DNA of 64,000 nucleotides from Burkholderia aenigmatica (GCF_902499175.1 NZ_CABVQC010000029.1:1-64000); one strand, 5' to 3'; numbered from the stretch's first letter, positions 1 to 9,177 are shown. Numbers and translations: made by a program. Notes: generated by a model from the letters alone, not told the origin.

Positions 1-142
1 GCACGCGCGCCGCCACCCGGGCGGCGGGCCGCGGCGCGCGGCCGCAATCTGCCCGCATCCTAGCATTCCGGCGGGGCCGCCAGCGACCGCCGCACCCGGG
101 TGTCGCGAACCGCGCATCGTCGCCCGTCCTGTCATCGTCCGG

Positions 143-3100
143 TCACGGCCGCCGCAGGTCGAGCGTGAACGGGAATTCGCGGCTCGGCGCGGCAGCCGCG
201 ACATCCATCCGCCCCGGCGTATGCCCCATCTCGACGAAGCGCGCGAGCCGGCGGCTTTCGGCCTCGTACGCATTGACCGGGAACGTCGCGTAGTTGCGCC
301 CGCCCGGATGCGCGACGTGATAGCGGCAGCCGCCGAGCGAGCGCTGCAGCCACGTATCGACGATGTCGAACGTGAGCGGCGCGTGCACGCCGAGGGTCGG
401 ATGCAGCGCGGACGGCGGCGACCACGCCTTGTAGCGCACGCCCGCGACGTATTCGCCGACGGTGCCGGTCGGCTGCAGCGGCAGTGCGCGGCCGTTGACC
501 GTCACGACGTGCCGGTTGTCGTTCAACCCCGTCACGCGCACTTCGAGCCGTTCGACCGACGAATCGACGTAGCGCACCGTGCCGCCGGGCGCGCCCTCCT
601 CGCCCATCACGTGCCACGGTTCCAGCGCGCCGCGCAGCGACAGCTGCATGCCGTTCACCGCGATCTGGCCGAACAGCGGGAAGCGGAATTCGAAGTGTGG
701 CGCGAACCATGCCGGATCGAACGCGAAGCCGGCGTCGCGCAGTTCGGCCAGCACGTCGTCGAAATCCATCTGAAGAAACGCGGGCAACATGAAGCGGTCA
801 TGCAGCGCGGTGCCCCAGCGCGTGAGCGGCGTCGTGTACGGCGTGGCCCAGAAACGCGCGACCAGCGTGCGCAGCAGCAGTTGCTGCACGATGCTCATCC
901 GGGCATGCGGCGGCATCTCGAACGCGCGCAGTTCGAGCAGGCCGAGCCGGCCGGTCGACGAATCGGGCGAATACAGCTTGTCGATACAGAACTCGCTGCG
1001 GTGCGTGTTGCCGGTCACGTCGATCAGCAGGTTGCGCAGCACGCGGTCGACGAGCCACGGCGGCATGTCCTGCCCGAACAGCAGCTTGTTGCGCTGGATC
1101 TCCGCGAACGCGATGTCGAGCTCGTAGAGCTGGTCGTTGCGCGCCTCGTCGACGCGCGGCGCCTGGCTCGTCGGCCCGATGAAGAGCCCCGAGAACAGGT
1201 ACGACAGCGACGGATGGTTGTGCCAGTACGCGATCAGGCTCGCCAGGAGATCCGGGCGGCGCAGGAACGGGCTGTCGGCCGGCGTCGCGCCGCCGAGCAC
1301 GAAGTGATTGCCGCCGCCCGTGCCGACGTGACGACCGTCGACCATGAACTTCTCGCTGCACAGCCGCGACTGCCACGCGGCGTCGTACAGGAATTCGGTG
1401 TGATCGACCAGCTCGTCGAAATTCGCGGCCGGATGGATGTTCACCTCGATCACGCCGGGATCGGGCGTCACCTGCAGCAGCTTCAGCCGCGCATCGCGCG
1501 GCGGCGGATAGCCTTCGAGCACGAGCTTCACGCCGAGCGCGTGCGCGGTCAGCTCGATCGCGCCGAGCAGGTCGAGATAATCCTCGAGCGCGGCAAGCGG
1601 CGGCATGAACAGGTACAGGATGCCGTTGCGTACTTCGACACACAGCGCGGTGCGCGTGATCCACGCAGCCGATTCGAAACGCACGGGGAGGCGACTCGGG
1701 TCGCGCGCGGCCGGCCGCCCTTTTCCGGCCGTGCCGTCGTCGCGCCACTGCATCACGGCCTGTGCGGCCGCCTCGCGATGCACGCCGGACAGGTAGCGCG
1801 GCGCATCGGCCAGGCCCGCGTAGCGCGCGCGGATCGCGGCGGCGTCCGGCAGCACGTCGCGCGGCGCGAACGGATCGCGCTCGACGAGGTACGGATAGTC
1901 GGCGCGGCTCGCCCACGGCAGCGAATCGAGCGGCAGCCGATAGCCCATCGGCGAATCGCCGGGCATGAGGTACATCCGCTCGTCTCGGAAGAACCACGGG
2001 CCCGTCTGCCAGCGCGGGCCGTCGAGGCCCGGTGCATCGTCTGCACGCTTGACCGGCAGCACATAGCCGACCACGCTGTCGAGCTGCTGCTCGAACACCT
2101 TGCGCAACCGCGCGCGTTCGAGCTCGTCGTCGAGACGCGAGTCGAACGGGTCGACGTTGACCGGCAGCCGGCGCTCGCGCCACAGGTAGTACCAGACGTC
2201 CTCGTAGCCGGGCCGGATGAATTCGCCGGTCAGGTTCAGCCTCGCGGCCAGCGCGTCGATGAAGCGCTTCGCGTCGTCGGTCGTATAAGCGGACGGCTCG
2301 CGCTCGTCGGCGAACAGCGACGGATCGTGCCACACGGGCTGTCCGTCCGCGCGCCAGAAGATCGACAGCGCCCAGCGCGGCAGTTGCTCGCCCGGATACC
2401 ACTTGCCCTGCCCGAAATGCAGGAAGCCGCCGTCGCCGTATTCGGCGCGCAGCCGCTGCACGAGCTCGGTTGCGTAGCCGCGCTTGGTCGGGCCGAGCGC
2501 GTCGGTGTTCCACTCGGCGCCGTCGCGATCGTCGATCGACACGAAGGTCGGCTCGCCGCCCTGCGTGAGCCGCACGTCACCGGCCGCCAGCGCGCCGTCG
2601 ACCTGCGTACCGAGCGCCAGCACCGCATCCCATTGCGAGTCCGTATACGGCTTCGTCACGCGCGGCGATTCGTACACGCGCGTCACGCTCATCTCGTGCT
2701 CGAACGACACCTCGCACTCGTCGATCAGCCCCTCGACCGGCGCCGCGCTGGTCGGCTGCGGTGTGCAGGCCAGCGGAATGTGGCCCTCGCCGGCGAGCAG
2801 GCCCGAGGTCGGGTCGAAGCCGATCCAGCCGGCGCCCGGCAGATAGACCTCGCACCACGCGTGCAGGTCGGTGAAGTCGACCGACGTGCCGCTCGGGCCG
2901 TCGAGCGACTTCACGTCGGGCGTGAGCTGGATCAGGTAGCCCGACACGAAACGCGCGGCGATGCCCAGGTGGCGGCACAGCTGCACGAGCAGCCATGCGC
3001 TGTCGCGGCACGAGCCGGAAGCCAGCTCGAGCGTCTCCTCGGGCGTCTGCACGCCCGGCTCCATCCGCACGAGATAGCCGATGTCGCGCTGCAGTTGCTG

Positions 3101-3556
3101 GTTCAGCGCAACGAGGAAATTCACGGTGCCGGCCGGCGTGCGGTCGACGCCGTCGAGATACGTGCGGAACAGTTGCGACGCGCTCGTCTGCGGGTCGCAC
3201 ACGAGATACGGCGCGAGCTCGGTCTTCAACGCGTCGTCATAGCTGAACGGGTATTGCTCCGCGCTCGCTTCGAGGAAGAAGTCGAACGGGTTGTACACCG
3301 ACATCTCGGCGACGAGATCGATCGTGATCTCGAAGTGCTCGGTGCGCTCCGGAAACACGAGCCGCCCAAGATAGTTCGAGAACGGATCCTGCTGCCAGTT
3401 GATGAAGTGCTGCGCGGGCTCGACCGTCATCGAATACGCGAGGATCGGCGTCCGGCAGTGCGGCGCGGGCCGCAGCCGCACGACCTGCGGGCCGAGGTTG
3501 ACGAGCCGGTCGTAGCGATAGCGGGTGGTGTGATGCAGCGCGACGTGGATGGACAT
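143..3556 (-). CDS. Transglutaminase-like protein fused to DUF2126 putative amidoligase
   Basis: This 1137-residue protein starts at an ATG (MSIHVALHH). Its first 300 or so residues form a bacterial transglutaminase N-terminal beta-domain plus papain-like core. A complete catalytic triad is visible: C183 in GSCRDSAW, H232 in DLHAWCEVYLPG, and an Asp near residue 248 in GFDPTSG. The remaining 800 or so residues match the DUF2126 family, annotated in Pfam as a putative amidoligase; in it I see RLTQGGEPTFVS, HFGQGKWYPGEQ and GGGNHFVLGG. It is the last gene of a minus-strand set with a second transglutaminase, an alpha-E protein and a circularly permuted ATP-grasp protein. This neighbourhood is conserved in many bacteria and has been predicted to build or modify peptides. 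Substrate and product are unknown. The family call is firm; the enzymatic role is inferred. Confidence 0.9.
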   Translation of the reverse strand: MSIHVALHHTTRYRYDRLVNLGPQVVRLRPAPHCRTPILAYSMTVEPAQHFINWQQDPFSNYLGRLVFPERTEHFEITIDLVAEMSVYNPFDFFLEASAEQYPFSYDDALKTELAPYLVCDPQTSASQLFRTYLDGVDRTPAGTVNFLVALNQQLQRDIGYLVRMEPGVQTPEETLELASGSCRDSAWLLVQLCRHLGIAARFVSGYLIQLTPDVKSLDGPSGTSVDFTDLHAWCEVYLPGAGWIGFDPTSGLLAGEGHIPLACTPQPTSAAPVEGLIDECEVSFEHEMSVTRVYESPRVTKPYTDSQWDAVLALGTQVDGALAAGDVRLTQGGEPTFVSIDDRDGAEWNTDALGPTKRGYATELVQRLRAEYGDGGFLHFGQGKWYPGEQLPRWALSIFWRADGQPVWHDPSLFADEREPSAYTTDDAKRFIDALAARLNLTGEFIRPGYEDVWYYLWRERRLPVNVDPFDSRLDDELERARLRKVFEQQLDSVVGYVLPVKRADDAPGLDGPRWQTGPWFFRDERMYLMPGDSPMGYRLPLDSLPWASRADYPYLVERDPFAPRDVLPDAAAIRARYAGLADAPRYLSGVHREAAAQAVMQWRDDGTAGKGRPAARDPSRLPVRFESAAWITRTALCVEVRNGILYLFMPPLAALEDYLDLLGAIELTAHALGVKLVLEGYPPPRDARLKLLQVTPDPGVIEVNIHPAANFDELVDHTEFLYDAAWQSRLCSEKFMVDGRHVGTGGGNHFVLGGATPADSPFLRRPDLLASLIAYWHNHPSLSYLFSGLFIGPTSQAPRVDEARNDQLYELDIAFAEIQRNKLLFGQDMPPWLVDRVLRNLLIDVTGNTHRSEFCIDKLYSPDSSTGRLGLLELRAFEMPPHARMSIVQQLLLRTLVARFWATPYTTPLTRWGTALHDRFMLPAFLQMDFDDVLAELRDAGFAFDPAWFAPHFEFRFPLFGQIAVNGMQLSLRGALEPWHVMGEEGAPGGTVRYVDSSVERLEVRVTGLNDNRHVVTVNGRALPLQPTGTVGEYVAGVRYKAWSPPSALHPTLGVHAPLTFDIVDTWLQRSLGGCRYHVAHPGGRNYATFPVNAYEAESRRLARFVEMGHTPGRMDVAAAAPSREFPFTLDLRRP

Positions 3557-3652
3557 GGGAGCTCGGTTCGGGTTGGGCCCGCCGCGCGCCGCGTCGCGCT
3601 CGATGCGACGCGGTGGCCCGGCCTGGCGGATTCGGCGAAAGCGTGCGTCGGG

Positions 3653-4639
3653 TCAGACGAGTTCCGGCGTCTGCACGACGCTGATCTCGACGCCGACGGC
3701 CGTCGCGCCGAGCCCCGTCACCGGCTGCGCGTCGCGATAGTCGAGGCCGACCGCGATGCGCACGTAGCGCTCGTCCGGGCAGCGATTCATGAACGGATCG
3801 AACCCGACCCAGCCGAGCCCTTCGACATAGGCCTCGGCCCACGCATGGCCGGCCGGCTGCTGCATCAGCCCGGCCGCTTGCGGCTGCGCACCGTGCGCCG
3901 GCTGCGGCATCCCTTGCGACTGCGATTGCGCGGCATGCGACGCGCCGAGCACCTGCTGCATGCCCTCGCCGCTCTGCAGCGCGAGCGCTTCTTCCTCCTC
4001 CTCGTTGTCGCCCGTGTTCTGCTTCGCGTCGGCGATGCGCTGCATCGCGCTGTCTGCCAGCACGTAGCCCGAGATATAGCGCGCGGGAATCTTCAGCACG
4101 CGCGCGGCTGCGATGAACGCATGCGCATGATCGCGGCTCGTGCCCTCGCCGCTTTGCAGCGCGGTTTCCGCATCGACGGGCGCTTCGGCGGCCAGGTTCG
4201 GCGCATACGCGATGCGGTCGTGCACTTCCGTCATCAGCCAGTGCAGTGCATCGAGGCTGTGCGGCTCGATCGGCAGCGCTTGCGCGAGTGCACGAACGGT
4301 GTCGCCCGCCTTCGTGAGCGCCGTTTCGCGCTCGAAGATCCACGGCGGCGCATAGCCTTCAGGATTACCGAGTATGCCCGCGCGGTCCTGTGTCTCGACG
4401 ACGCCGGCCGCGATGACGACGATTTCGGCCTTCGCGCCGCGGTCGTGCCGCACGAGGTCGATCCGGTTGCCGAGCCCGTCGGCATAGGACAGCGTCGGCT
4501 CGACGCCATCGATCGTGACCTGCCACGCGCGCACCGTCTGCCCGGGGCCCGACTGCGGACGCAGCCGCAGCCGTTGCAGCGCATGGGTGGCTTGATCGTC
4601 GAACTGATAACGCGAGATGTGTCGGATGGCGAGTCGCAT
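3653..4639 (-). CDS. Transglutaminase family protein with Ser at the catalytic Cys position
   Basis: This is a 328-residue protein starting MRLAIRHISRY. The open frame continues upstream through the alpha-E gene, but this ATG gives the family's usual N-terminus and begins 8 bp after the alpha-E stop. It has the transglutaminase N-terminal domain (about 1-90) and the core (about 150-300). In the core the nucleophile motif reads GTSRDHAHAF, so Ser168 (codon AGC) stands where relatives have Cys in G-x-C-x-D-x-A-H. H265 (GHAWAEAYVEGLGW) and D281 (GFDP) are retained. Between the nucleophile and the His lies an unusual low-complexity insert of about 65 residues, with a run of five Glu followed by Gln/Ala/Pro-rich sequence. 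It sits 96 bp upstream of the transglutaminase-DUF2126 gene. It may be a non-catalytic or altered-specificity partner of that protein. Confidence 0.88.
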   Translation of the reverse strand: MRLAIRHISRYQFDDQATHALQRLRLRPQSGPGQTVRAWQVTIDGVEPTLSYADGLGNRIDLVRHDRGAKAEIVVIAAGVVETQDRAGILGNPEGYAPPWIFERETALTKAGDTVRALAQALPIEPHSLDALHWLMTEVHDRIAYAPNLAAEAPVDAETALQSGEGTSRDHAHAFIAAARVLKIPARYISGYVLADSAMQRIADAKQNTGDNEEEEEALALQSGEGMQQVLGASHAAQSQSQGMPQPAHGAQPQAAGLMQQPAGHAWAEAYVEGLGWVGFDPFMNRCPDERYVRIAVGLDYRDAQPVTGLGATAVGVEISVVQTPELV

Positions 4640-4647
4640 GGCAAGTC

Positions 4648-5589
4648 TCAGTCGAAGTTGTAAGCCTGGGCGATTTCGAGCCCGAGGCTGTTGTTGCGGC
4701 CGATGAAGTCGGTCAGGAACTCGTGCAGGCCGCTCTTGAAAATCCGCTCGACCGAGGTGTCGGACAGCATCTGCAGGATCTTCGCGGCCGTGTCGTGACA
4801 CGGATGTGTCACGCCGTAATCCTTCGCGAGCAGGTTCAGGCTCGACACGACACGCCCGTAGCAATAACGCAGCGAGCGCGGCATGCGGCCGTTCAGGATC
4901 AGGTAGTCGGCGATGTTCATCGGCTTGTACTGCACGTCGTACACCCAGCGGTACGAACGGTGCGCGGCGACGCAGCGCAGGATCGTCTCCCACTGGTAGT
5001 TGTCGAGGATCGTGCCGACGTGCGACACCGACGGCAGCAGCAGGTGGTATTTGACGTCGATGATCCTCGCCGTGTTGTCCGCGCGCTCGACGAACGCGCC
5101 GATCTGCGCGAAATCGAAGATCTCGTTGCGCAGCATCGTGCTGTAGAAGCTGCCGAGGATCAGCGCGGTTTCGCGCTTCACCTGGTCGAGCACGGCCGGC
5201 AGTTCGCTCTCCGGCACCGGCTGCGCGAGCCCGCGGCGCAGCGCGAGCCACGCGCCGTTCACGCTCTCCCACGCCTCGCGCGTGAGCGCCGTGCGCACCA
5301 TCCGCGCATTCGAGCGCGCGGCCTCGATGCACGACAGCACGCTCGACGGGTTGTCGCGGTCGCGCAGCAGGTAGTCGGTCACGGTATCGGCCGCATACGC
5401 ATCGTATTTCTGCCGGTAGCCGTCATCCGTGCCCGAGCTGACGAGCACCGACGACCATTCGGCCGGCGCGTCGGACGTGCGCGTGAGCGCCATCCGCAGC
5501 CCGGCATCGACGATGCGCGCGATGTTCTCCGCGCGCTCGATATAGCGGTACATCCAGTAGAGACCGCTTGCAGTACGTCCCAGAAGCAT
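4648..5589 (-). CDS. Alpha-E domain protein (DUF403)
   Basis: This 313-residue protein begins MLLGRTASGLYWMYRYIERAEN..., the characteristic start of alpha-E proteins, which are all-helical. Later family features are the helices around DYLLRDRDNPSSVLSCIEAAR and RADNTARIIDVKYHLLLP. No catalytic residues are known for the family. It always travels with the circularly permuted ATP-grasp protein and transglutaminases, as here: the ATP-grasp gene ends 64 bp upstream and the second transglutaminase starts 8 bp downstream. It is inferred to act as a helper or substrate-binding subunit of the cluster. Length is typical. Family assignment is confident; function is unknown. Confidence 0.92.
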   Translation of the reverse strand: MLLGRTASGLYWMYRYIERAENIARIVDAGLRMALTRTSDAPAEWSSVLVSSGTDDGYRQKYDAYAADTVTDYLLRDRDNPSSVLSCIEAARSNARMVRTALTREAWESVNGAWLALRRGLAQPVPESELPAVLDQVKRETALILGSFYSTMLRNEIFDFAQIGAFVERADNTARIIDVKYHLLLPSVSHVGTILDNYQWETILRCVAAHRSYRWVYDVQYKPMNIADYLILNGRMPRSLRYCYGRVVSSLNLLAKDYGVTHPCHDTAAKILQMLSDTSVERIFKSGLHEFLTDFIGRNNSLGLEIAQAYNFD

Positions 5590-5653
5590 CTCGTGTCCAC
5601 TCCGTCTTCGTTCGGTTGGCGCGCCGGTTCCGGCGCGCGCGGTCGCGTCCGGC

Positions 5654-7069
5654 TCAGTCGGCCAGCACCCAGGTGTCCTTGGTGCCGCCGCCCTGGCTCG
5701 AGTTGACGACGAGCGATCCCTCCTTCAGCGCGACGCGCGTGAGCCCGCCCGGCGTGATGCGGATCCGGTCCGACACCAGCACGAACGGCCGCAGGTCGAC
5801 GTGGCGCGGCGCAAGGCCGGCTTCGGTCAGGATCGGCGTCGTGGACAGCGCGAGCGTCGGCTGCGCGATGTAGTTCGCGGGGCGCGCGCGCAGCTTCGCG
5901 GCAAAGGCCTCGAGCTCGGCCTTCGACGCGCACGGCCCGACCAGCATCCCGTAGCCGCCCGAACCGTGCACTTCCTTCACGACCAGTTCGTCGAGATGGT
6001 CGAGCACGTACTTCAGGCTGTCGGCCTCGCCGCAGCGCCAGGTCGGCACGTTCTCCAGCAGCGCCTTGCGCCCCGTGTAGAACTCGACGATCTCCGGCAT
6101 GTACGAGTAGATCGCCTTGTCGTCGGCGATGCCGGTGCCCGGCGCGTTCGCGATCGTGATGTTGCCCGCGCGGTAGACGTCCATGATCCCCGCGACGCCG
6201 AGCACCGAATCGGGACGGAACGTGAGCGGATCGAGGAACGCGTCGTCGACGCGGCGGTACAGCACGTCGATCGGGCGGAAACCCTCGGTCGTGCGCATCG
6301 CGACACGGCCGTCGATCACCTGCAGGTCGCTGCCCTCGACGAGATGCACGCCCATCTGGTCGGCGAGGAACGAATGTTCGTAGTACGCGGAATTGTGGAT
6401 GCCGGGCGTGAGCACGGCGACGGTCGGGTTGTCGGCGTTGCCGCCCGGCGGGCACACGGCCGCGAGCGACTGGCGCAGCATCTGCGGATAGGTTTCGACC
6501 GGGCGCACCTTCACCTGCTGGAACAGCTCCGGGAAGAGCTGCATCATCGTCTCGCGGTTTTCCAGCATGTACGACACGCCGGACGGCGTGCGCGCGTTGT
6601 CTTCCAGCACGTAGAACTCGTTCTCGCCGGTGCGCACGATGTCCACGCCGATGATGTGCGTGTAAACGTTTCCGGGCGGCCGGAAGTCGATCATCTCCGG
6701 AATGAACGCTTCGTTATGCGCAATCAGGTGCTTCGGCACGATGCCCGCGCGCACGATTTCCTGGCGATGGTAGATGTCGTCGAGGAACGCATTGAGCGCC
6801 ATCACGCGCTGCTCGATGCCGAGCGACAGCCGGCTCCATTCGGCGCCCGAGATGATGCGCGGGACGATATCGAACGGAATCAGCCGCTCGGCGGCCTCCG
6901 CGTCGCCGTAGACGGCGAACGTGATGCCCGTCTTGCGGAACACGCCTTCCGCGTCGTGGGCTTTCTGGGCGAGGCTCGCGGGATTCTGCGTGTCGAGCCA
7001 CTGCTTCAGGCGCGCGTAGGGCGCCCTTACCATGTCGCCGGATTGCAGCATTTCATCGAATGGCTTCAT
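5654..7069 (-). CDS. Circularly permuted ATP-grasp protein
   Basis: A 471-residue protein starting MKPFDEMLQSGDMVR. The ATG at 7069 is preceded by GGAG at good spacing (GGAGAAAAGATCG) and gives the family length of about 470-480. An in-frame ATG at 7303 with a G-rich upstream stretch would add 78 Arg-rich residues with no family resemblance, and I rejected it. Family features include the segment AEWSRLSLGIEQRVMALNAF, the ATP-grasp-type acidic motif YVLEDNARTPSGVSYMLENR, and the C-terminal VNSSQGGGTKDTWVL. It belongs to the COG2308 circularly permuted ATP-grasp group, which is predicted to form amide bonds with ATP. It is the promoter-proximal gene of the four-gene cluster and is the likely ligase of the set. 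The substrate is unknown. Confidence 0.92.
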   Translation of the reverse strand: MKPFDEMLQSGDMVRAPYARLKQWLDTQNPASLAQKAHDAEGVFRKTGITFAVYGDAEAAERLIPFDIVPRIISGAEWSRLSLGIEQRVMALNAFLDDIYHRQEIVRAGIVPKHLIAHNEAFIPEMIDFRPPGNVYTHIIGVDIVRTGENEFYVLEDNARTPSGVSYMLENRETMMQLFPELFQQVKVRPVETYPQMLRQSLAAVCPPGGNADNPTVAVLTPGIHNSAYYEHSFLADQMGVHLVEGSDLQVIDGRVAMRTTEGFRPIDVLYRRVDDAFLDPLTFRPDSVLGVAGIMDVYRAGNITIANAPGTGIADDKAIYSYMPEIVEFYTGRKALLENVPTWRCGEADSLKYVLDHLDELVVKEVHGSGGYGMLVGPCASKAELEAFAAKLRARPANYIAQPTLALSTTPILTEAGLAPRHVDLRPFVLVSDRIRITPGGLTRVALKEGSLVVNSSQGGGTKDTWVLAD

Positions 7070-7342
7070 CGATCTTTTCTCCATCGATCGTTTTCCCCGG
7101 CATTGCGCATGCCGGACCGGCGTAACGACTGCGTCGCAAGGAACGTGCCTTGCGCGATCCCCTCGATAATCCCCCCTTTTTGCGCCGCGCCAGGCACGCC
7201 AGCGCGGCATGACGCACCACGGCGGTGCAGCGCCCGACGCGACGGGCGACGACGGTGCGTCGCAGGCGCGCGTGCCCCATGCTGCGCTGCGACTTTCAAA
7301 CATAGTTCCCCCTCGTGTCACGAATGTGCAATCTGCACTGCA

Positions 7343-7403
7343 CAAAAAACGGCCCGCCCGGGCGCGGGAACGCGCCGCAACGAAAGGATGGGAAGGCGGG
7401 CCG
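7343..7403 (-). terminator. Rho-independent terminator on the minus strand, no obvious gene upstream
   Basis: Arms CGGCCCGCC (7350-7358) and GGCGGGCCG (7395-7403) pair perfectly. They enclose a second hairpin, GGCGCG-GGAA-CGCGCC (7361-7376). Read on the minus strand the structure is followed by six T (the A run at 7344-7349). It lies upstream of the ATP-grasp gene and would end a minus-strand transcript from about 7410-7670, where no convincing protein is encoded. It could be an sRNA terminator or an attenuator in the leader of the 143-7069 operon. The rest of the 7070-7670 gap holds no gene I can support; presumably it carries the promoters of the minus operon and the LysR gene. Confidence 0.6.
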
Positions 7404-7670
7404 GTACGCGCACGGCGCAACCGGCCCTGGGGGGAAGTACCGTCTGCGGCCGCGCCGGCAGTTCGACGCGATGAACTGTCCGGTTAGCCGGGTCCGGCAC
7501 CTCAACGCTATGCAGCCGTAATCCCGCCGACAACGCCCATGCATATTTCGACTGACACCCATCGAAAAAAAACATCGGGTCGCCGCACGCGAGGCGCGGT
7601 ACGCTAGAACGTTCGTGCAGCGAAGCGGCGCCGCCCTTCAGGCGCCCGACTATAAAAAGCGAAGATCGAA

Positions 7671-8669
7671 ATGGAAGCAAAGTGGCTGGAAGATTTCCTG
7701 AGCCTTGCGGATACCAAGAGCTTTTCCCGGGCCGCGCGTAACCGGCACCTCACGCAATCGGCATTCAGCAGACGAATTGCCGCACTCGAAACCTGGATGG
7801 ACGCGAAGCTGGTCGACCGGAGCATCAACCCGATCACGCTGACGCCGGCCGGCCAGATGTTCCGCGGGCTCGCCGCGGACATCCTGCGCAGCATGTATGC
7901 GGCGCGCAATCTCGTGAACGGCTACGACCAGTTCGCGGCCAGCGATCAGGTCGTGCGTTTCGCAGTCGCTCATACGCTCGTCTTCACGCTGTTTCCGGAA
8001 TGGCTCAAGCAGCTCAACGGCGAGGTCGGCCACGTGACCGCGCGCGTCAACGCGGTGAACGTGCCGGAAGGCGTGCAGCAACTCGTCGAAGGTGAATGCG
8101 ACCTGCTGCTCGGCTATCACCATCCGCAGTTGCCGATCGTGCTCGACCCGAACCACTTCCCGTTCGTCAGCCTCGGCGTTGAACGGATCCTGCCCGTGTC
8201 GACGCCCGACGCGCGCGGCAAACCCGTGTTCCAGTTGCCGGGCACCGCCGATGCACCGCTGCCGCTGCTCGCGTATTCGTCGGGCGCGTTTCTCGGCAAC
8301 ATCGTCGAGATGCTGCTGCTGAATGCGACCGAGCCGTACGTGCTGCACCGATGCTTCGAGACGCACATGTCCGAGGCGTTGAAGGGCATGGTCGTGGCCG
8401 GGCACGGGATCGGCTGGCTGCCGGAAAGCTGCGTCGCGAAGGAGCTCGCGGAAGGCACGCTCGTGTGCGCGGGGGCCGGCGACTGGATCACCGAGCTCGA
8501 AATCCGCCTGTACCGGTCGGCGCGCAAGCGCGGGCTCGCGGCCGAGCAACTGTGGACCTACATCATGAACCGGCCGCGCGCGGCGGTCGAAGGTGCGGTC
8601 GGCGCGACCGAATCAGCGGCCGCGCCGGCAATGCGCATCGCGCGGCGCAGCGTGGGCGGCAGCCGCTAA
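7671..8669 (+). CDS. LysR family transcriptional regulator
   Basis: This 332-residue protein has an N-terminal winged helix-turn-helix (EAKWLEDFLSLADTKSFSRAARNRHLTQSAFSRRIAALE, residues 2-40) and a periplasmic-binding-like effector domain (about 90-300). It stands alone on the plus strand, with the ATP-grasp cluster divergent 600 bp to the left and an AT-rich gap to the right. The sequence ends with an Ala/Arg-rich tail of about 25 residues beyond the fold. LysR regulators usually control a divergent gene, so the 143-7069 cluster is a possible target. However, the distance is large and a terminator lies between them. The effector is not predictable. Confidence 0.92.
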   Translation: MEAKWLEDFLSLADTKSFSRAARNRHLTQSAFSRRIAALETWMDAKLVDRSINPITLTPAGQMFRGLAADILRSMYAARNLVNGYDQFAASDQVVRFAVAHTLVFTLFPEWLKQLNGEVGHVTARVNAVNVPEGVQQLVEGECDLLLGYHHPQLPIVLDPNHFPFVSLGVERILPVSTPDARGKPVFQLPGTADAPLPLLAYSSGAFLGNIVEMLLLNATEPYVLHRCFETHMSEALKGMVVAGHGIGWLPESCVAKELAEGTLVCAGAGDWITELEIRLYRSARKRGLAAEQLWTYIMNRPRAAVEGAVGATESAAAPAMRIARRSVGGSR

Positions 8670-8914
8670 TCTTCGCGTTCGCGTCGCGCCCGTCGGCGAC
8701 GCGAATGCGGGTACGATTTGCTGTGATCCGACATGCGCATGCATCGACGTCGCGTCGTCTCTCAGCGAATCCGCCCCGCTCTCCGGTAGCAAACCGCGAT
8801 CCCGCTATCGCCTGAAAAATTACCGCGCCAGACCCGGAATCGTTATCAGACGAATCGCAAACGTTTGCACTACCGAGATGAATTCTTTACGCCCGCGACA
8901 GTGTCCCGGCATTT

Positions 8915-8938
8915 TCCGTCTGATTATCAGGACGGAAA
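8915..8938. other. Near-perfect hairpin in the AT-rich gap
   Basis: TTCCGTCTGAT (8915-8925) pairs with ATCAGGACGGAA (8927-8938) with one bulged base. No T run follows on the plus strand. It could be an operator or a weak terminator for the upstream lysR gene. Confidence 0.35.
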
Positions 8939-8943
8939 TACCC

Positions 8944-8983
8944 TGTTACAGAACAAATTAAAAGTTTCGATTTACCTGTAACA
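8944..8983. promoter_or_regulatory. Widely spaced inverted repeat TGTTACAG / CTGTAACA
   Basis: Perfect 8-bp arms TGTTACAG (8944-8951) and CTGTAACA (8976-8983) lie 32 bp apart centre to centre, close to three helical turns. They are in the AT-rich stretch upstream of the exopolysaccharide locus. The arrangement suits two protein-binding half sites on one helix face. The regulator is unknown. Confidence 0.4.
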
Positions 8984-9153
8984 ATCTAAAATACCAAAAA
9001 CACCGTCCCCTTATTTCACATCGTGTGACCTGTATCCGGGACGATATCAATTCGCCTGAAACACAGCCGCAAAAATTCCTTTTCTCAGTCGTTATTTTTC
9101 GGCACGAATGTCGATACCTCCGACATGATTCAATACGTGCTGGATCATCGCTA

Positions 9154-9177
9154 CCGAATAGCAATATTCATATTCGG
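9154..9177. promoter_or_regulatory. Inverted repeat CCGAATA / TATTCGG
   Basis: Seven-base perfect arms (9154-9160 and 9171-9177) flank a 10-bp AT-rich spacer. It is another dyad in the 713-bp gap (8670-9382) that precedes the biofilm locus. That gap holds no convincing gene and is far more AT-rich than the rest of the window. Confidence 0.35.

Noticed and set aside
1..142. GC-rich inverted repeats at the left edge as a terminator of the minus-strand cluster
   Set aside because: Several GC stems can be drawn, but none is followed by a T run and the window ends too soon to judge.
221..4663. A very long plus-strand open frame (about 1480 codons) opposite the transglutaminase genes
   Set aside because: It is antisense to three genes with recognisable domains and is dominated by Arg/Ala/Gln/His residues, the usual result of reading GC-rich DNA on the wrong strand.
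7070..7303. N-terminal extension of the ATP-grasp protein from the ATG at 7303, which has a G-rich upstream stretch
   Set aside because: The added 78 residues are Arg-rich and unlike the family. The ATG at 7069 has a good ribosome site and gives normal length.
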